A stretch of DNA of 64,000 nt, taken from contig NZ_CP027657.1 in the NCBI RefSeq assembly GCF_003008615.1, positions 4,464,001 to 4,528,000 on the forward strand, in the 5' to 3' direction. This document shows positions 27,819 through 37,588 of the stretch, piece after piece. Positions within the stretch are counted from its first letter, which is position 1; each line of letters opens with the position of its first letter. The translations under genes and the position numbers were made by a program. This stretch comes from Pseudomonas mendocina (lineage in GTDB: Bacteria > Pseudomonadota > Gammaproteobacteria > Pseudomonadales > Pseudomonadaceae). The notes under the pieces are model-generated. The model saw nothing but the letters and a program-made list of their open reading frames with translations, did not search any database and was not told the DNA's origin.

Positions 27819-28733
27819 TCAATTCGTCGGGGTGCTGTCGTGCACGGCGCGCCGCCAGCTGTGAGCACCGGCGCGGATCAGCCAGCAGGCCAATATGAAT
27901 GGCATGGTCAGGGCGGGCATGCCAATGGTGCTGAAGCCCGGCTGCAGCAGTAGCGCGAGGAGGATGCCGAAGACCGGTACCAGTGGGCAGCGGTGGGTCT
28001 GCGCCAGGGCGATGGCGGCGAGAGTGGCGTTGTAGCCGTAGAGGCCGGCCAGTGCGCTATCGCTGGGCCAGCCATAGAACAGGGCCAGGGCCGAGGCGCT
28101 GCTGGAGCCCAGTGCGGCCCACAGGGCTGAGCGCCAATCGGCCAGCAGCAGGCCGAGCAGCAGGCAAAGACCAGCCAGTGCTGAGTCGAGAAAGATCACT
28201 TGGCCCAGGCCACGTAGCACGGCGAGCATCAACTGCAGGGCGCTCAGTTCCGGTGCACCTGGCGCGCTGGCTGGCGTTGCGAGTGGCAGCTCCAACTGGG
28301 CGACCAGAGTCAGCAACAGCCAACCGAGGAGTACGAAGGGAAAGGTGAGCGCGGGCAGCCAGCCATGCTTGCGCATGCGCTGCATCCAGGGTGCCAGCAG
28401 CAGGCTGGAAAGGGCTGCGCTGGTGATGATCAGCAGCGGCAACAGCGGTGTCCACGGCAGTTTCAGGCTGAGCAGCAGGCCGAGCAGGATACCGTTGTAG
28501 CCGTACAGGCCGATGGCGATGTCCGCTGACGGGTAGCCGCAACGTCGTGCGATCAGCATCGAGGTCAGACCGCCGAGCAGGGCGCCGACCAGCAGATCAG
28601 GGGCGCCGATGAGGATCGCCAGCAGCACCAGCAGGCCGCAGCCGGGGTGTTGCTGCAGGAAGATTTGGGCGAAGCCGCAGAGCAGGGCGCGCAGGCTTTG
28701 CAGGGCAGGGTGTGAGGTTGGTAGTGGAGGCAT
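27819..28733 (-). CDS. Urea transporter (UT family)
   Basis: A 304-residue channel-like urea transporter built from two homologous halves. The duplicated marks are visible: LYGYN at about 76-80 and 231-235, and LPALTFPF / MPALTMPF at about 127 and 272. The start at 28733 is chosen because the longer frame upstream runs through a repeat sequence. It lies 268 bases downstream of pyk in the same direction. Urea is a product of AllA in the purine genes of this window, so uptake or release of urea fits the context (inference). Confidence 0.87.
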   Translation of the reverse strand: MPPLPTSHPALQSLRALLCGFAQIFLQQHPGCGLLVLLAILIGAPDLLVGALLGGLTSMLIARRCGYPSADIAIGLYGYNGILLGLLLSLKLPWTPLLPLLIITSAALSSLLLAPWMQRMRKHGWLPALTFPFVLLGWLLLTLVAQLELPLATPASAPGAPELSALQLMLAVLRGLGQVIFLDSALAGLCLLLGLLLADWRSALWAALGSSSASALALFYGWPSDSALAGLYGYNATLAAIALAQTHRCPLVPVFGILLALLLQPGFSTIGMPALTMPFILACWLIRAGAHSWRRAVHDSTPTN

Positions 28734-28751
28734 GATGTCTGTGCCAAGAGG

Positions 28752-28792
28752 GCCCTCTCCCCCAGCCCCTCTCCCGCAAGCGGGAGAGGGGA
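28752..28792. repeat. Repeat family C (CTCTCCCGC...GCGGGAGAGGG)
   Basis: Intergenic palindrome built on CCCTCTCCCGC AAG CGGGAGAGGG with a second CCCTCTCCC just before it. Similar copies occur at 31823 and 31902. It lies directly before the urea transporter start; a degenerate family B copy follows at about 28820-28875. Confidence 0.75.
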
Positions 28793-28908
28793 GCTGTCCG
28801 TGTCGCTTGGAGGCGTTACGTAGGTGCGCCGTGCGCACCACAACCGCTTTGCCATATAAGGTGCGCATGACCTAGGCGGCCCCGCGACATCCTACGTTGG
28901 CTTTATGC

Positions 28909-28970
28909 GTAGCCCGGATGAAATCCGGGAATCAGGAACCGAGCATTCCTCCGGATTTCATCCGGGCTAC
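28909..28970. repeat. Repeat family A (GTAGCCCGGATG...CATCCGGGCTAC)
   Basis: Near-perfect inverted repeat, arms GTAGCCCGGATGAAATCCGG and its complement, 30 bases after the pyk stop. Copies of the same family are at 33773 and 61261, with a decayed one at 49427. It may act as a transcript end or stabiliser. Confidence 0.8.
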
Positions 28971-29000
28971 GGTTCTTTCATTGCGTTGAGAATTGTCGGC

Positions 29001-30416
29001 TCAATGCAGCGTTTCGATCCTCAGGCTGTTGGTGCTGCCGGGTTGGCCGAAAGGTTCGCCAGCGGTGATCACCACGGTTTCGCCACGCTTGGCCATACCC
29101 TGGGCCTGGGCGATTTCCAGCGCGGTGCTGGTGACTTCCTCGACCTTGCGCAGGCGCTCGTTGACCACCGAGTAGATGCCCCAGGCCACGGTCAGGCGCC
29201 GCGCGGTGGTCAGGCTCGGCGTCAGGCTCAAGATCGGCGCCTTGGGTCGCTCGCGCGAGGCGCGCAGGCTGCTGGCACCGGATTCGCTGTAGTTGACCAG
29301 CGCGGCCACCGGCAGGATCGAGCTGATACGGCGAATGGCGCAGCTGATGGCGTCGCTGGCGGTGGCCTCGGCCTGCGGGCGACCGACGTCGAGTTGGCTC
29401 TGGTAGTCCGGGCCGTTTTCCACCTGGCGGATGATCTTGCTCATCATCTGCACGGTTTCCAGCGGGTAGTCGCCGGAGGCGGTTTCGGCAGACAGCATCA
29501 CCGCATCGGCGCCTTCGGCCACGGCGTTGGCCACGTCAGTGACCTCGGCGCGGGTCGGTGCCGGGGAAAAACGCATGGATTCGAGCATTTGCGTGGCCAC
29601 GACCACCGGGCGGCCCAGTTGGCGGCAGGTGCGCACGATGTCCTTCTGGATACGCGGCACATTTTCAGCCGGCACCTCCACGCCCAGGTCGCCACGGGCG
29701 ACCATGATGGCGTCGCACAGTTTGGCGATTTCTTCCAGGTGGGCCACCGCCGAAGGTTTCTCGATCTTGGCCATGAGAAAGGCTTTACCGCCGATCAGCT
29801 CGCGTGCTTCGACGATGTCCTCGGGGCGCTGCACGAACGACAGCGCCACCCAGTCCACGCCCAGCTCCAGGCCGAAGGTCAGGTCACGGCGATCCTTCTC
29901 GGTCAGCGGCGACAGTTGCAGCACCGCTTCGGGCACGTTGACGCCCTTGCGGTCGGACAGTTCGCCACCGGCGATCACTTCGGTGATCACTGCATCATTC
30001 TGCTTGGCGGTCACTTTCAGGCGCAGGCGACCGTCGTCGAGCAGCAGGCTCATGCCCGGTTGCAGGGCCTCGATGATTTCCGGATGGGGCAGATTGACCC
30101 GGCTGGCGTCGCTGGGCGTGGCGTCCAGATCCAGGCGCAGGCTCTGGCCATTGACCAGTTGCACCTTGCCTTCGGCGAAGCGGCCCACGCGCAGCTTCGG
30201 CCCCTGCAGATCCATGAGGATGCCGATTGGCTGGTTCAGTTCACGCTCCACCTCGCGCACCCATTGATAGCGCTGGGCATGGTCGGCGTGTTCGCCGTGG
30301 CTGAAGTTGAGGCGGAACAGGTTGACCCCGGCTTCCACCAGTTGGCGGATGTGTGCGGCGTCGCGAATCGCCGGCCCGAGGGTGGCGAGGATTTTCACTT
30401 TCTTGTCGGCGTTCAT
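29001..30416 (-). CDS. pyk: Pyruvate kinase of the glycerate pathway
   Basis: Converts phosphoenolpyruvate and ADP to pyruvate and ATP. The 471-residue protein starts MNADKKVKILATLGPAIRD. The active-site region is present: FLMAKIEKPSAVAHLEEI contains the catalytic lysine, followed by MVARGDLGVEVP. ATG 30416 overlaps the ttuD stop by four bases. Pseudomonas has a second pyruvate kinase elsewhere (pykA); this copy is tied to gcl-hyi-glxR-ttuD, where it completes the route from glyoxylate to pyruvate. Confidence 0.95.
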   Translation of the reverse strand: MNADKKVKILATLGPAIRDAAHIRQLVEAGVNLFRLNFSHGEHADHAQRYQWVREVERELNQPIGILMDLQGPKLRVGRFAEGKVQLVNGQSLRLDLDATPSDASRVNLPHPEIIEALQPGMSLLLDDGRLRLKVTAKQNDAVITEVIAGGELSDRKGVNVPEAVLQLSPLTEKDRRDLTFGLELGVDWVALSFVQRPEDIVEARELIGGKAFLMAKIEKPSAVAHLEEIAKLCDAIMVARGDLGVEVPAENVPRIQKDIVRTCRQLGRPVVVATQMLESMRFSPAPTRAEVTDVANAVAEGADAVMLSAETASGDYPLETVQMMSKIIRQVENGPDYQSQLDVGRPQAEATASDAISCAIRRISSILPVAALVNYSESGASSLRASRERPKAPILSLTPSLTTARRLTVAWGIYSVVNERLRKVEEVTSTALEIAQAQGMAKRGETVVITAGEPFGQPGSTNSLRIETLH

Positions 30417-31687
30417 TGGGTAGGGTTCTCGAGAATCAGAATGGCGCGGAAGTCGTTGACGTTGGTACGAGTCGGCCCGGTGACGATCAGCTCGTCGAGG
30501 GCGGCGAAGTAGCCATAGCCGTTGTTGTCGTCCAGTTCGTCGCGGGCGCTCAGGCCCTTGATGCCGGCACGGGCGTAGCTGTAGGGCGTCATGATGGCGC
30601 CGGCGTTGTCTTCGGAGCCGTCGATGCCGTCGGTGTCGCCGGCCAGCGCATAGACGCCAGGCAGGCCCTTGAGGCTTTCGGTGAGACTGAGAAGGAATTC
30701 GGCGTTGCGCCCGCCACGGCCTTTGCCGCGCACGGTGACGGTGGTTTCGCCGCCGGAGAGGATCACGCATGGCGGTTTGATCGGCTGGCCATGCAACTGC
30801 ACCTGGCGGGCAATGCCGGCATGTACCTTGGCGACGTCACGTGCTTCGCCTTCCAGGTCGCCGAGAATCAGCACCGGCAAACCGGCCGCTTCTGCCTTGG
30901 CCGCGGCGGCGTCGAGTGATTGCTGCGGTGTGGCGATCAATTGGAAATGGCTGCGGGCGAGCACCGGGTCGCCCGGCTTGACCGTTTCCGAGCGTGGGTC
31001 TTGCAGCCAGCTGCGCACGTTGGCCGGGATGTCGATTTCATAGCGGGCGAGAATCGCCAGGGCGTCGGCCGAGGTGGTCGGGTCGCCTACGGTGGGGCCG
31101 GAGGCGATCACCGTGGCTTCGTCACCGGGCACGTCGGAGATGGCGTAGGTGTAGACGGTGGCCGGCCAGCAGGCCTTGGCCAGGCGGCCGCCCTTGATCG
31201 CCGAGAGGTGCTTGCGCACGCAGTTCATCTCGCCGATGGTGGCGCCGGATTTGAGCAGGGCCTTGTTGATCGCTTGCTTGTCCTTGAGGCCGATGCCTTC
31301 CGCCGGCAATGCCAGCAGCGAGGAGCCGCCGCCGGAGAGGAGGAAGATCACCCGGTCGTCTTCGCTGAGGTTCGACACCAGCTCAAGCACGCGGCGGGCG
31401 ACACGCTCGCCGGCGTCGTCCGGCACCGGGTGGGCGGCTTCCACCACTTCGATCTTCCTGCAGTCGGCGCCGTGTTCGTAGCGTGTCACCACCAGGCCGC
31501 TGACTTCGCCTTGCCACTGTTGCTCGATCACCTCGGCCATGGCCGCGGCGGCTTTGCCGGCGCCGATGACGATGACGCGGCCGCTGCGGTCGGCAGGCAG
31601 GTGGTCGGCCAGCACCTGGCGTGGATGGGCAGCAGCGATGGCGCTGGCGAACAGGTCGCGCAGCAGGCGTTGCGGATCGAAGGTCAT
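30413..31687 (-). CDS. ttuD: Glycerate 2-kinase / hydroxypyruvate reductase family protein (TtuD)
   Basis: MOFRL-family glycerate 2-kinase, phosphorylating D-glycerate to 2-phosphoglycerate; older annotation called it hydroxypyruvate reductase. The 424-residue product starts MTFDPQRLLRDLFASAI. Recognisable stretches are VIVIGAGKAAAAMAEVIE, the glycine-rich FLLSGGGSSLL and CVILSGGETTVTVRGKGRGG near the C-terminus. It sits between glxR and pyk; its stop overlaps the pyk start. Confidence 0.92.
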   Translation of the reverse strand: MTFDPQRLLRDLFASAIAAAHPRQVLADHLPADRSGRVIVIGAGKAAAAMAEVIEQQWQGEVSGLVVTRYEHGADCRKIEVVEAAHPVPDDAGERVARRVLELVSNLSEDDRVIFLLSGGGSSLLALPAEGIGLKDKQAINKALLKSGATIGEMNCVRKHLSAIKGGRLAKACWPATVYTYAISDVPGDEATVIASGPTVGDPTTSADALAILARYEIDIPANVRSWLQDPRSETVKPGDPVLARSHFQLIATPQQSLDAAAAKAEAAGLPVLILGDLEGEARDVAKVHAGIARQVQLHGQPIKPPCVILSGGETTVTVRGKGRGGRNAEFLLSLTESLKGLPGVYALAGDTDGIDGSEDNAGAIMTPYSYARAGIKGLSARDELDDNNGYGYFAALDELIVTGPTRTNVNDFRAILILENPTQ

Positions 31688-31822
31688 GGTGATGTTCTCT
31701 TGCGGATCGATTCCAGTCCGCAGGCGCCGCGTGCAGCGCCTGGGGAGTGGAATCGACCAACCTGGCAATCGGGCCGTGACACCTCCTGCCAGGAAGGTCG
31801 AAAGGGTGGGCCAGAAGCAAAG

Positions 31823-31944
31823 CCCCTCTCCCTAGCCCTCTCCCACAAGTGGGAGAGGGGACTGTTCGCAGCGCAGGCTTGAGATCGGTGCCGCGCTGTT
31901 GCTCCCCTCTCCCGCGTGCGGGAGAGGGGCCGGGGGAGAGGGTG
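31823..31944. repeat. Two family C repeats between glxR and ttuD
   Basis: Two copies of the CCCTCTCCC-type palindrome (31823-31860 and 31902-31944) in opposite orientation fill much of the 262-bp gap between glxR and ttuD. Otherwise no gene is seen in the gap. The gap is long for an operon, so the repeats may have been inserted. Confidence 0.75.
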
Positions 31945-31949
31945 CTCTG

Positions 31950-32840
31950 TTACTCGCCGCGGATATTGAAGTTGGCCATATGCTCCAGGCCCTTGATCAG
32001 AGCCGAATGATCCCAGCCGCTGCCGCCGAGGGCTGCGCAGGTGCTGAAGACCTGCTGGGCATTGGCGGTGTTGGGCAGGTTCAGGCCCAGCTCGCGCGCG
32101 CCGGACAGCGCCAGGTTGAGATCCTTCTGGTGCAGGCTGATGCGGAAGCCCGGGTCGAAGGTGCCCTTGATCATGCGCTCGCCATGTACTTCGAGAATCT
32201 TCGAACCGGCGAAACCGCCCATCAGCGCTTCACGCACCTTGGCTGGATCGGCGCCGTTCCTGGCGGCGAACAGCAGGGCTTCGGCCACTGCCTGGATGTT
32301 CAGCGCGACGATGATCTGGTTGGCCACCTTGGCCGTCTGGCCGTCACCATTGCCGCCGACACGGGTGATGTTCTTGCCCATGGCCTGGAACAGCGGCAGG
32401 GCGCGCTCGAAGGCGTTCGGGCAACCACCGACCATGATCGACAGGGTCGCGGCCTTGGCCCCGACTTCACCGCCGGACACCGGTGCGTCCAGGTAGGCGG
32501 CGCCGGTGGCCTTGATCTTGTCGGCGAAGGCCTTGGTGGCGGTGGGGGAGATCGAACTCATGTCGATCACCACTTTGCCGGCGCCAACGCCAGCGGCAAC
32601 GCCATCAGCGCGGAACAGCACGTCTTCGACTTGTGGGGTATCCGGCACCATGACGATGATGAATTCGGCTTCCTGGGCGACTTCCTGCGGGTTGGCCAGG
32701 GCGATGGCGCCGGCTGCAAGCAGGTCGGCCGGAGCCGGGTCGTGGTGCTCGGAGAGGAACAGGGTGTGGCCGGCTTTCTGCAGGTTCTGCGCCATGGGTT
32801 TGCCCATGATGCCGGTGCCGATGAATCCGATTTTAGCCAT
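31950..32840 (-). CDS. glxR: 2-hydroxy-3-oxopropionate (tartronate semialdehyde) reductase
   Basis: Reduces tartronate semialdehyde to D-glycerate with NAD(P)H. The 296-residue protein has the dinucleotide motif GFIGTGIMGKPMAQNL near the N-terminus, the substrate loop DAPVSGGEVGAKAATL and the catalytic lysine in GDGQTAKVANQ. ATG 32840 (MAKIGF) is chosen over a longer frame because it fits the family. It lies between hyi and ttuD, the usual order in Pseudomonas. Confidence 0.95.
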   Translation of the reverse strand: MAKIGFIGTGIMGKPMAQNLQKAGHTLFLSEHHDPAPADLLAAGAIALANPQEVAQEAEFIIVMVPDTPQVEDVLFRADGVAAGVGAGKVVIDMSSISPTATKAFADKIKATGAAYLDAPVSGGEVGAKAATLSIMVGGCPNAFERALPLFQAMGKNITRVGGNGDGQTAKVANQIIVALNIQAVAEALLFAARNGADPAKVREALMGGFAGSKILEVHGERMIKGTFDPGFRISLHQKDLNLALSGARELGLNLPNTANAQQVFSTCAALGGSGWDHSALIKGLEHMANFNIRGE

Positions 32841-32871
32841 GAGAGATAACCTCGATGTAGGTGGTGAGCCT

Positions 32872-32954
32872 GTAGGAGCGGATTGATCCGCGAACACCGG
32901 CGAGGCCGGTGCCATGCAGCGCGGTGCCTGCTTCGCGGGTGAACCCGCTCCTAC
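32872..32954. repeat. Repeat family D (GTAGGAGCG...CGCTCCTAC)
   Basis: Imperfect palindrome with ends GTAGGAGCGGATT and GAACCCGCTCCTAC, filling the gap between hyi and glxR. This outer motif is a very common Pseudomonas intergenic element. Confidence 0.75.
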
Positions 32955-32970
32955 GGATGGGTGCAGTCCG

Positions 32971-33753
<783 letters not shown>

Positions 33754-33772
33754 GGTGTCGCTCCTATTTGTC

Positions 33773-33828
33773 GTAGCCCGGATGCAATCCGGGGTGTTGC
33801 GGTATTTCCCGGATTGCATCCGGGCTAC
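33773..33828. repeat. Repeat family A
   Basis: Inverted repeat with arms GTAGCCCGGATGCAATCCGG / CCGGATTGCATCCGGGCTAC, between gcl and hyi. Confidence 0.8.
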
Positions 33829-33837
33829 GTCGCCGAG

Positions 33838-33882
33838 GTAGGGTGCGCCGTGCGCACCAGCGGTACGCGCGGCGCACCCTAC
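33838..33882. repeat. Repeat family B
   Basis: GTAGGGTGCGCCGTGCGCACC paired with GCGGCGCACCCTAC, directly after the family A copy and just beyond the gcl stop. Confidence 0.8.
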
Positions 33883-33885
33883 GGG

Positions 33886-35661
33886 TCAATCCAGCAGGGC
33901 GATGGCGGTCGGGGCGTCGACGCCGCGCTCGGCCAGTTCCTCGAACTCGTTGATGGCGTTGATCTCGGTGCCCATGGAGATGTTGGTGACACGCTCCAGG
34001 ATGATCTCGACCACCACCGGCACGCGATGCTCGGCCATCAGGCGCTTGGCTTCGGCGAAGGCGTTCTGCAGCTCGTTCGGGTCGAACACGCGGATCGCCT
34101 TGCAACCCAGGCCCTCGACCACGGCGACGTGGTCGACGCCGTAACCGCCCAGCTCCTCTGCGTTGATGTTCTCGAACGCCAGTTGCACGCAGTAATCGAT
34201 GTCGAAGCCGCGCTGCGCCTGGCGGATCAGGCCCAGGTAGGCGTTGTTCACCAGCACGTGGATGTACGGCAGGTTGAACTGAGCGCCGACGGCCAGCTCT
34301 TCGATCATGAACTGGAAGTCGTAGTCGCCGGACAGCGCCACGACCTGGCGCTGCGGGTCGGCCTTGACCACGCCGAGGGCGGCCGGGATGGTCCAGCCCA
34401 GCGGACCGGCCTGGCCGCAGTTGATCCAGTGGCGCGGCTTGTACACGTGCAGGAACTGCGCGCCGGCGATCTGCGACAAACCGATGGTGCTGACGTAGCA
34501 GGTGTCCTTGCCAAAGGCTTCGTTCATTTCCTCGTACACGCGCTGCGGCTTGGCCGGCACGTTGTCGAAGTGGGTCTTGCGCTGCAGGGTGCGCTTGCGT
34601 TCGCGGCAGGCTTCGACCCAGGCGCTGCGGTCTTTCAGTTTGCCGGCGGCTTTCCATTCACGGGCTACCTCAAGGAACGCATCCAGCGCGCTGCTAGCGT
34701 CGGAGGCGATGCCCAGATCCGGGTTGAACACGCGGCCGATCTGCGTCGGTTCGATATCTACGTGGATGAACTTGCGGCCTTCGGTGTACACGTCCACCGA
34801 ACCGGTGTGGCGGTTGGCCCAGCGGTTGCCGATGCCGAACACCAGGTCGGAGGCGAGCAGGGTGGCGTTGCCGTAGCGATGCGAGGTCTGCAGGCCGACC
34901 ATGCCGACCATCAGCCTGTGATCATCGGGAATCGCGCCCCAGCCCATCAGCGTCGGCACTACCGGCACGCCGGTCAGTTCGGCGAACTCGACCAGCTTGT
35001 CTGCAGCATCGGCATTGAAGATGCCACCACCGGCGACCAGCAGCGGGCGCTCGGCGTCGTTGAGCAGGGCGATGGCTTTCTCCGCTTGAACGCGGGAGGT
35101 GGTCGGCTTGGCTACTGGCAGCGGCTCGTAGGCGTCGATGTCGAATTCGATTTCGGCCATCTGCACGTCGAACGGCAGGTCGATCAGCACCGGGCCGGGA
35201 CGGCCGCTGCGCATTTCATGGAAGGCGCGTTGGAATGCGCGCGGCACCTGGCCAGGCTCCATCACGGTGGTCGCCCACTTGGTGACCGGGCCAACGATGC
35301 TGGTGATGTCGACGGCCTGGAAATCTTCCTTGTGCATACGCGCACGTGGTGCCTGCCCGGTGATGCACAGAATCGGAATGGAGTCGGCGGACGCCGAGTA
35401 CAGGCCGGTGACCATGTCGGTGCCGGCAGGGCCGGAGGTGCCGATGCACACGCCGATGTTGCCGGCGTTGGTGCGGGTGTAACCCTCGGCCATGTGCGAA
35501 GCGCCTTCGACGTGACGGGCCAGGACGTGATCGATGCCACCGAGTTTCTTCAGTGCGGCATACAGGGGGTTGATGGCAGCGCCGGGGACGCCGAATGCGG
35601 TATCAACGCCTTCACGGCGCATCACCAGTACGGCGGCCTCGATTGCTCTCATTCTGGCCAT
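33886..35661 (-). CDS. gcl: Glyoxylate carboligase
   Basis: Thiamine-diphosphate enzyme that joins two glyoxylates into tartronate semialdehyde and CO2. The 591-residue protein has the unusual Val51 ([13 protein letters not shown]) where other ThDP enzymes have Glu, the hallmark of Gcl. The ThDP-binding region is [17 protein letters not shown] followed by [11 protein letters not shown] 35661 has GAGG eight bases upstream; another ATG two codons earlier is too close to it. It is first in the leftward gcl-hyi-glxR-ttuD-pyk series. It diverges from a LysR gene, with a candidate LysR operator between them. Confidence 0.97.
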   Translation of the reverse strand: MARMRAIEAAVLVMRREGVDTAFGVPGAAINPLYAALKKLGGIDHVLARHVEGASHMAEGYTRTNAGNIGVCIGTSGPAGTDMVTGLYSASADSIPILCITGQAPRARMHKEDFQAVDITSIVGPVTKWATTVMEPGQVPRAFQRAFHEMRSGRPGPVLIDLPFDVQMAEIEFDIDAYEPLPVAKPTTSRVQAEKAIALLNDAERPLLVAGGGIFNADAADKLVEFAELTGVPVVPTLMGWGAIPDDHRLMVGMVGLQTSHRYGNATLLASDLVFGIGNRWANRHTGSVDVYTEGRKFIHVDIEPTQIGRVFNPDLGIASDASSALDAFLEVAREWKAAGKLKDRSAWVEACRERKRTLQRKTHFDNVPAKPQRVYEEMNEAFGKDTCYVSTIGLSQIAGAQFLHVYKPRHWINCGQAGPLGWTIPAALGVVKADPQRQVVALSGDYDFQFMIEELAVGAQFNLPYIHVLVNNAYLGLIRQAQRGFDIDYCVQLAFENINAEELGGYGVDHVAVVEGLGCKAIRVFDPNELQNAFAEAKRLMAEHRVPVVVEIILERVTNISMGTEINAINEFEELAERGVDAPTAIALLD

Positions 35662-35735
35662 GGCCATTCCTCTCGAGTCGGTTGTTTTTCTGTTGAGGTG
35701 AGGATGACGGCTGGGCGAAAGCGGGGGAATTGATG

Positions 35736-35767
35736 GATACTTCAGTTCTGTCGATATCTGGAGTATC
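35736..35767. promoter_or_regulatory. Candidate LysR-type operator between gcl and lysR-family gene
   Basis: Inverted repeat GATACTTCAG / CTGGAGTATC (9 of 10 paired) with a 12-base centre, ending two bases before the regulator ATG. LysR regulators often bind such interrupted dyads to control themselves and the divergent target, here gcl. Confidence 0.6.
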
Positions 35768-35769
35768 GA

Positions 35770-36684
35770 ATGGATCGTCATACCCTTATCCGTAGTTTCG
35801 TTCTGGTGGCCGACAACGGCAGCTTCGCCTCGGCCGCTCTCAGTGAAGGTGTAACGCCTGTGGTGATGGGCCGGCGGCTGGATGCGTTGGAGCAACACCT
35901 GGGCGTCAAGCTGATGCATCGCTCCACGCGCGGGCTGCAACTGACCGACCTTGGCGAGCAGTACCTGGAGCGTGCCCGCAGCCTGCTCAAGGACTTCGAC
36001 GAGGCGGATGCCAGCGTCGCTCGCGGCGGCAAATCGGTGCGTGGGCATCTGGTGGTTTCTGCGCCGGCGGCGTTCGGCCGGCGCCATATCGCGCCCCATG
36101 CGCCGGCGTTTCTGGCGCGCTACCCCGACCTCAAGCTGTCATTCAACTTCACCGACAGCGTGGTCGATCTGGTGCGTCAGGGCTACGACATGGGCATCCG
36201 TATCGGTGAGGTCACCGACCCCAACTACGTGGCGATCAAGCTGTTTCCCAATCGCCGCGTGGTCTGCGGGGCACCGCGCTATTTCGAGCTGTATGGCGTG
36301 CCGCGCACACCGGACGACCTGGTGCGGCACAACTGTCTGGCGTTCAACATGCAGGGCGGCCAGCAGCGCGGCTGGACGTTCCTGCGTGAAGGTCGGCAGG
36401 TGGCGGTGAAGGTCGCCGGCAACCTCGACTGCAACGATGGTGAACTGCTCTACAACTGGGTCAAGCAGGGGCTGGGGATTGGCTGGCGCTCCACTTGGGA
36501 GATCCAGGCCGAGCTCAAGGCCGGTGAGCTGGTGACGGTGCTCGACGAATACGCACTGCCGGCCTACGACATTCAGGCGGTGTACCCGCAGCAGCGCTAT
36601 CTGCCGGCCAAGGTGCGCTTCTTCATCGATTATCTGAAGGGTATCTACAACACCCCGGGCTACTGGGAGGCACGCAACGCCTGA
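35770..36684 (+). CDS. LysR family regulator divergent from gcl
   Basis: A 304-residue LysR-type regulator. The N-terminal winged helix-turn-helix is clear ([20 protein letters not shown], then [20 protein letters not shown]) and a periplasmic-binding-like effector domain follows (about 90-300). Divergence from gcl and the dyad at the promoter suggest control of glyoxylate use. This is inference from layout. Confidence 0.88.
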   Translation: MDRHTLIRSFVLVADNGSFASAALSEGVTPVVMGRRLDALEQHLGVKLMHRSTRGLQLTDLGEQYLERARSLLKDFDEADASVARGGKSVRGHLVVSAPAAFGRRHIAPHAPAFLARYPDLKLSFNFTDSVVDLVRQGYDMGIRIGEVTDPNYVAIKLFPNRRVVCGAPRYFELYGVPRTPDDLVRHNCLAFNMQGGQQRGWTFLREGRQVAVKVAGNLDCNDGELLYNWVKQGLGIGWRSTWEIQAELKAGELVTVLDEYALPAYDIQAVYPQQRYLPAKVRFFIDYLKGIYNTPGYWEARNA

Positions 36685-36724
36685 GTGTTTATTCGATACT
36701 TTGATTGAGTTATTTGATTTTATT

Positions 36725-36738
36725 TTTTGTGCACAAAA
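36725..36738. promoter_or_regulatory. Palindrome TTTTGTGCACAAAA, GntR-operator-like
   Basis: A perfect 14-bp palindrome in an AT-rich gap, 123 bases before the HbpS/GlcG-like start. Its core TTGTGCACAA matches the TTGTRTACAA-type sites of the purine block except at one central base. The same core recurs at 44798. Confidence 0.5.
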
Positions 36739-36860
36739 TTTATTTTAATTGTGATCAATGATTGTAATCCGCTTTCTGTTCGGCTATTTCATAGGGCGTT
36801 TTCTGATGCCGCGCACTTGTGTGCGTGGATGCCTTTTCTGCAGTTTTGGAGATCGCCTCT

Positions 36861-37295
36861 GTGAGTAGTCTTAACCTGAACATCGCCCTGAACATCACAC
36901 TCAATGCCCTGGCTGCGGGGCGTGACCGATCTGCCGCGCCGCTGACCGTCGCGGTGCTGGATGCCGGCGGCCATCTGATCAGTCTGCAACGTGAGGACGG
37001 TGCCAGTCTGTTGCGTCCGCAGATCGCCATCGGCAAGGCCTGGGGTGCGTTGGCACTGGGCAAGGGCTCGCGACTGATCGCTAGCGATGCGCTGCAGCGC
37101 CCGGCATTCATCGGGGCGGTCAACAACCTGGCTCAGGGCAGCCTGGTGCCTGCGCCGGGTGGCGTGTTGATTCGCGACGAGCGCGGCGATGTGATCGGTG
37201 CTGTCGGCATCACCGGTGATACCTCGGACATCGACGAGCAGTGTGCAGTCAGTGCACTGGAGTCATTGGGCTTGCAGGCCGACGCGGGGGCGTAG
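36861..37295 (+). CDS. HbpS/GlcG-like protein (haem-degrading domain family)
   Basis: A 144-residue protein of the GlcG/HbpS family: PLTVAVLDAGGHLISLQRED and the glycine-rich end GGVLIRDERGDVIGAVGITG. Such genes often sit next to glycolate/glyoxylate genes, but their reaction is unclear; some bind haem. GTG 36861 is the likely start because TGGAG lies nine bases upstream; the preceding in-frame ATG at 36819 lacks a ribosome site. Position beside gcl and the LysR gene suggests a link to glyoxylate use. Confidence 0.8.
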   Translation: MSSLNLNIALNITLNALAAGRDRSAAPLTVAVLDAGGHLISLQREDGASLLRPQIAIGKAWGALALGKGSRLIASDALQRPAFIGAVNNLAQGSLVPAPGGVLIRDERGDVIGAVGITGDTSDIDEQCAVSALESLGLQADAGA

Positions 37296-37307
37296 GGTAT
37301 CGTGGGG

Positions 37308-37561
37308 GTAGGGTGCGCCGTGCGCACCGGCTGACTTCGCCGCCTTTGAGTCGGGGTAGGGGGGATGTCGCTTTTTGCATCCACCAGGGCGGGTGGGTCG
37401 GTAACCAGCGAACTGTCCTGCGATCTCCGAAACGGCCCTTGACCGTGGTGAGCGCGGCGCACCCTACCGAATCGCCCCGACTAGGCGTCGGCGTTTAGGC
37501 GCTGGTCACCGGGCTTCCCGAACGTCCGCGTCGTAAACTCGGTGCGCATGGCGCACCCTAC
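37308..37561. repeat. Cluster of family B repeat arms
   Basis: The 293-bp gap between the GlcG-like and TetR genes is mostly repeat. GTAGGGTGCGCCGTGCGCACC at 37308 is followed by GCGGCGCACCCTAC ending at 37467, and GGTGCGCATGGCGCACCCTAC runs 37541-37561. I see no gene in it. Confidence 0.7.
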
Positions 37562-37588
37562 GGGTTCGGCATATGCCGTGGGTTCGAG

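Noticed and set aside
28905..30512. Plus-strand open frame opposite pyk
   Set aside because: Starts inside a REP-like repeat and is antisense to pyruvate kinase.
28752..31944. Family C palindromes as rho-independent terminators
   Set aside because: The stems are strong but there is no T-run, and the same sequence recurs between genes; better described as REP-like repeats.
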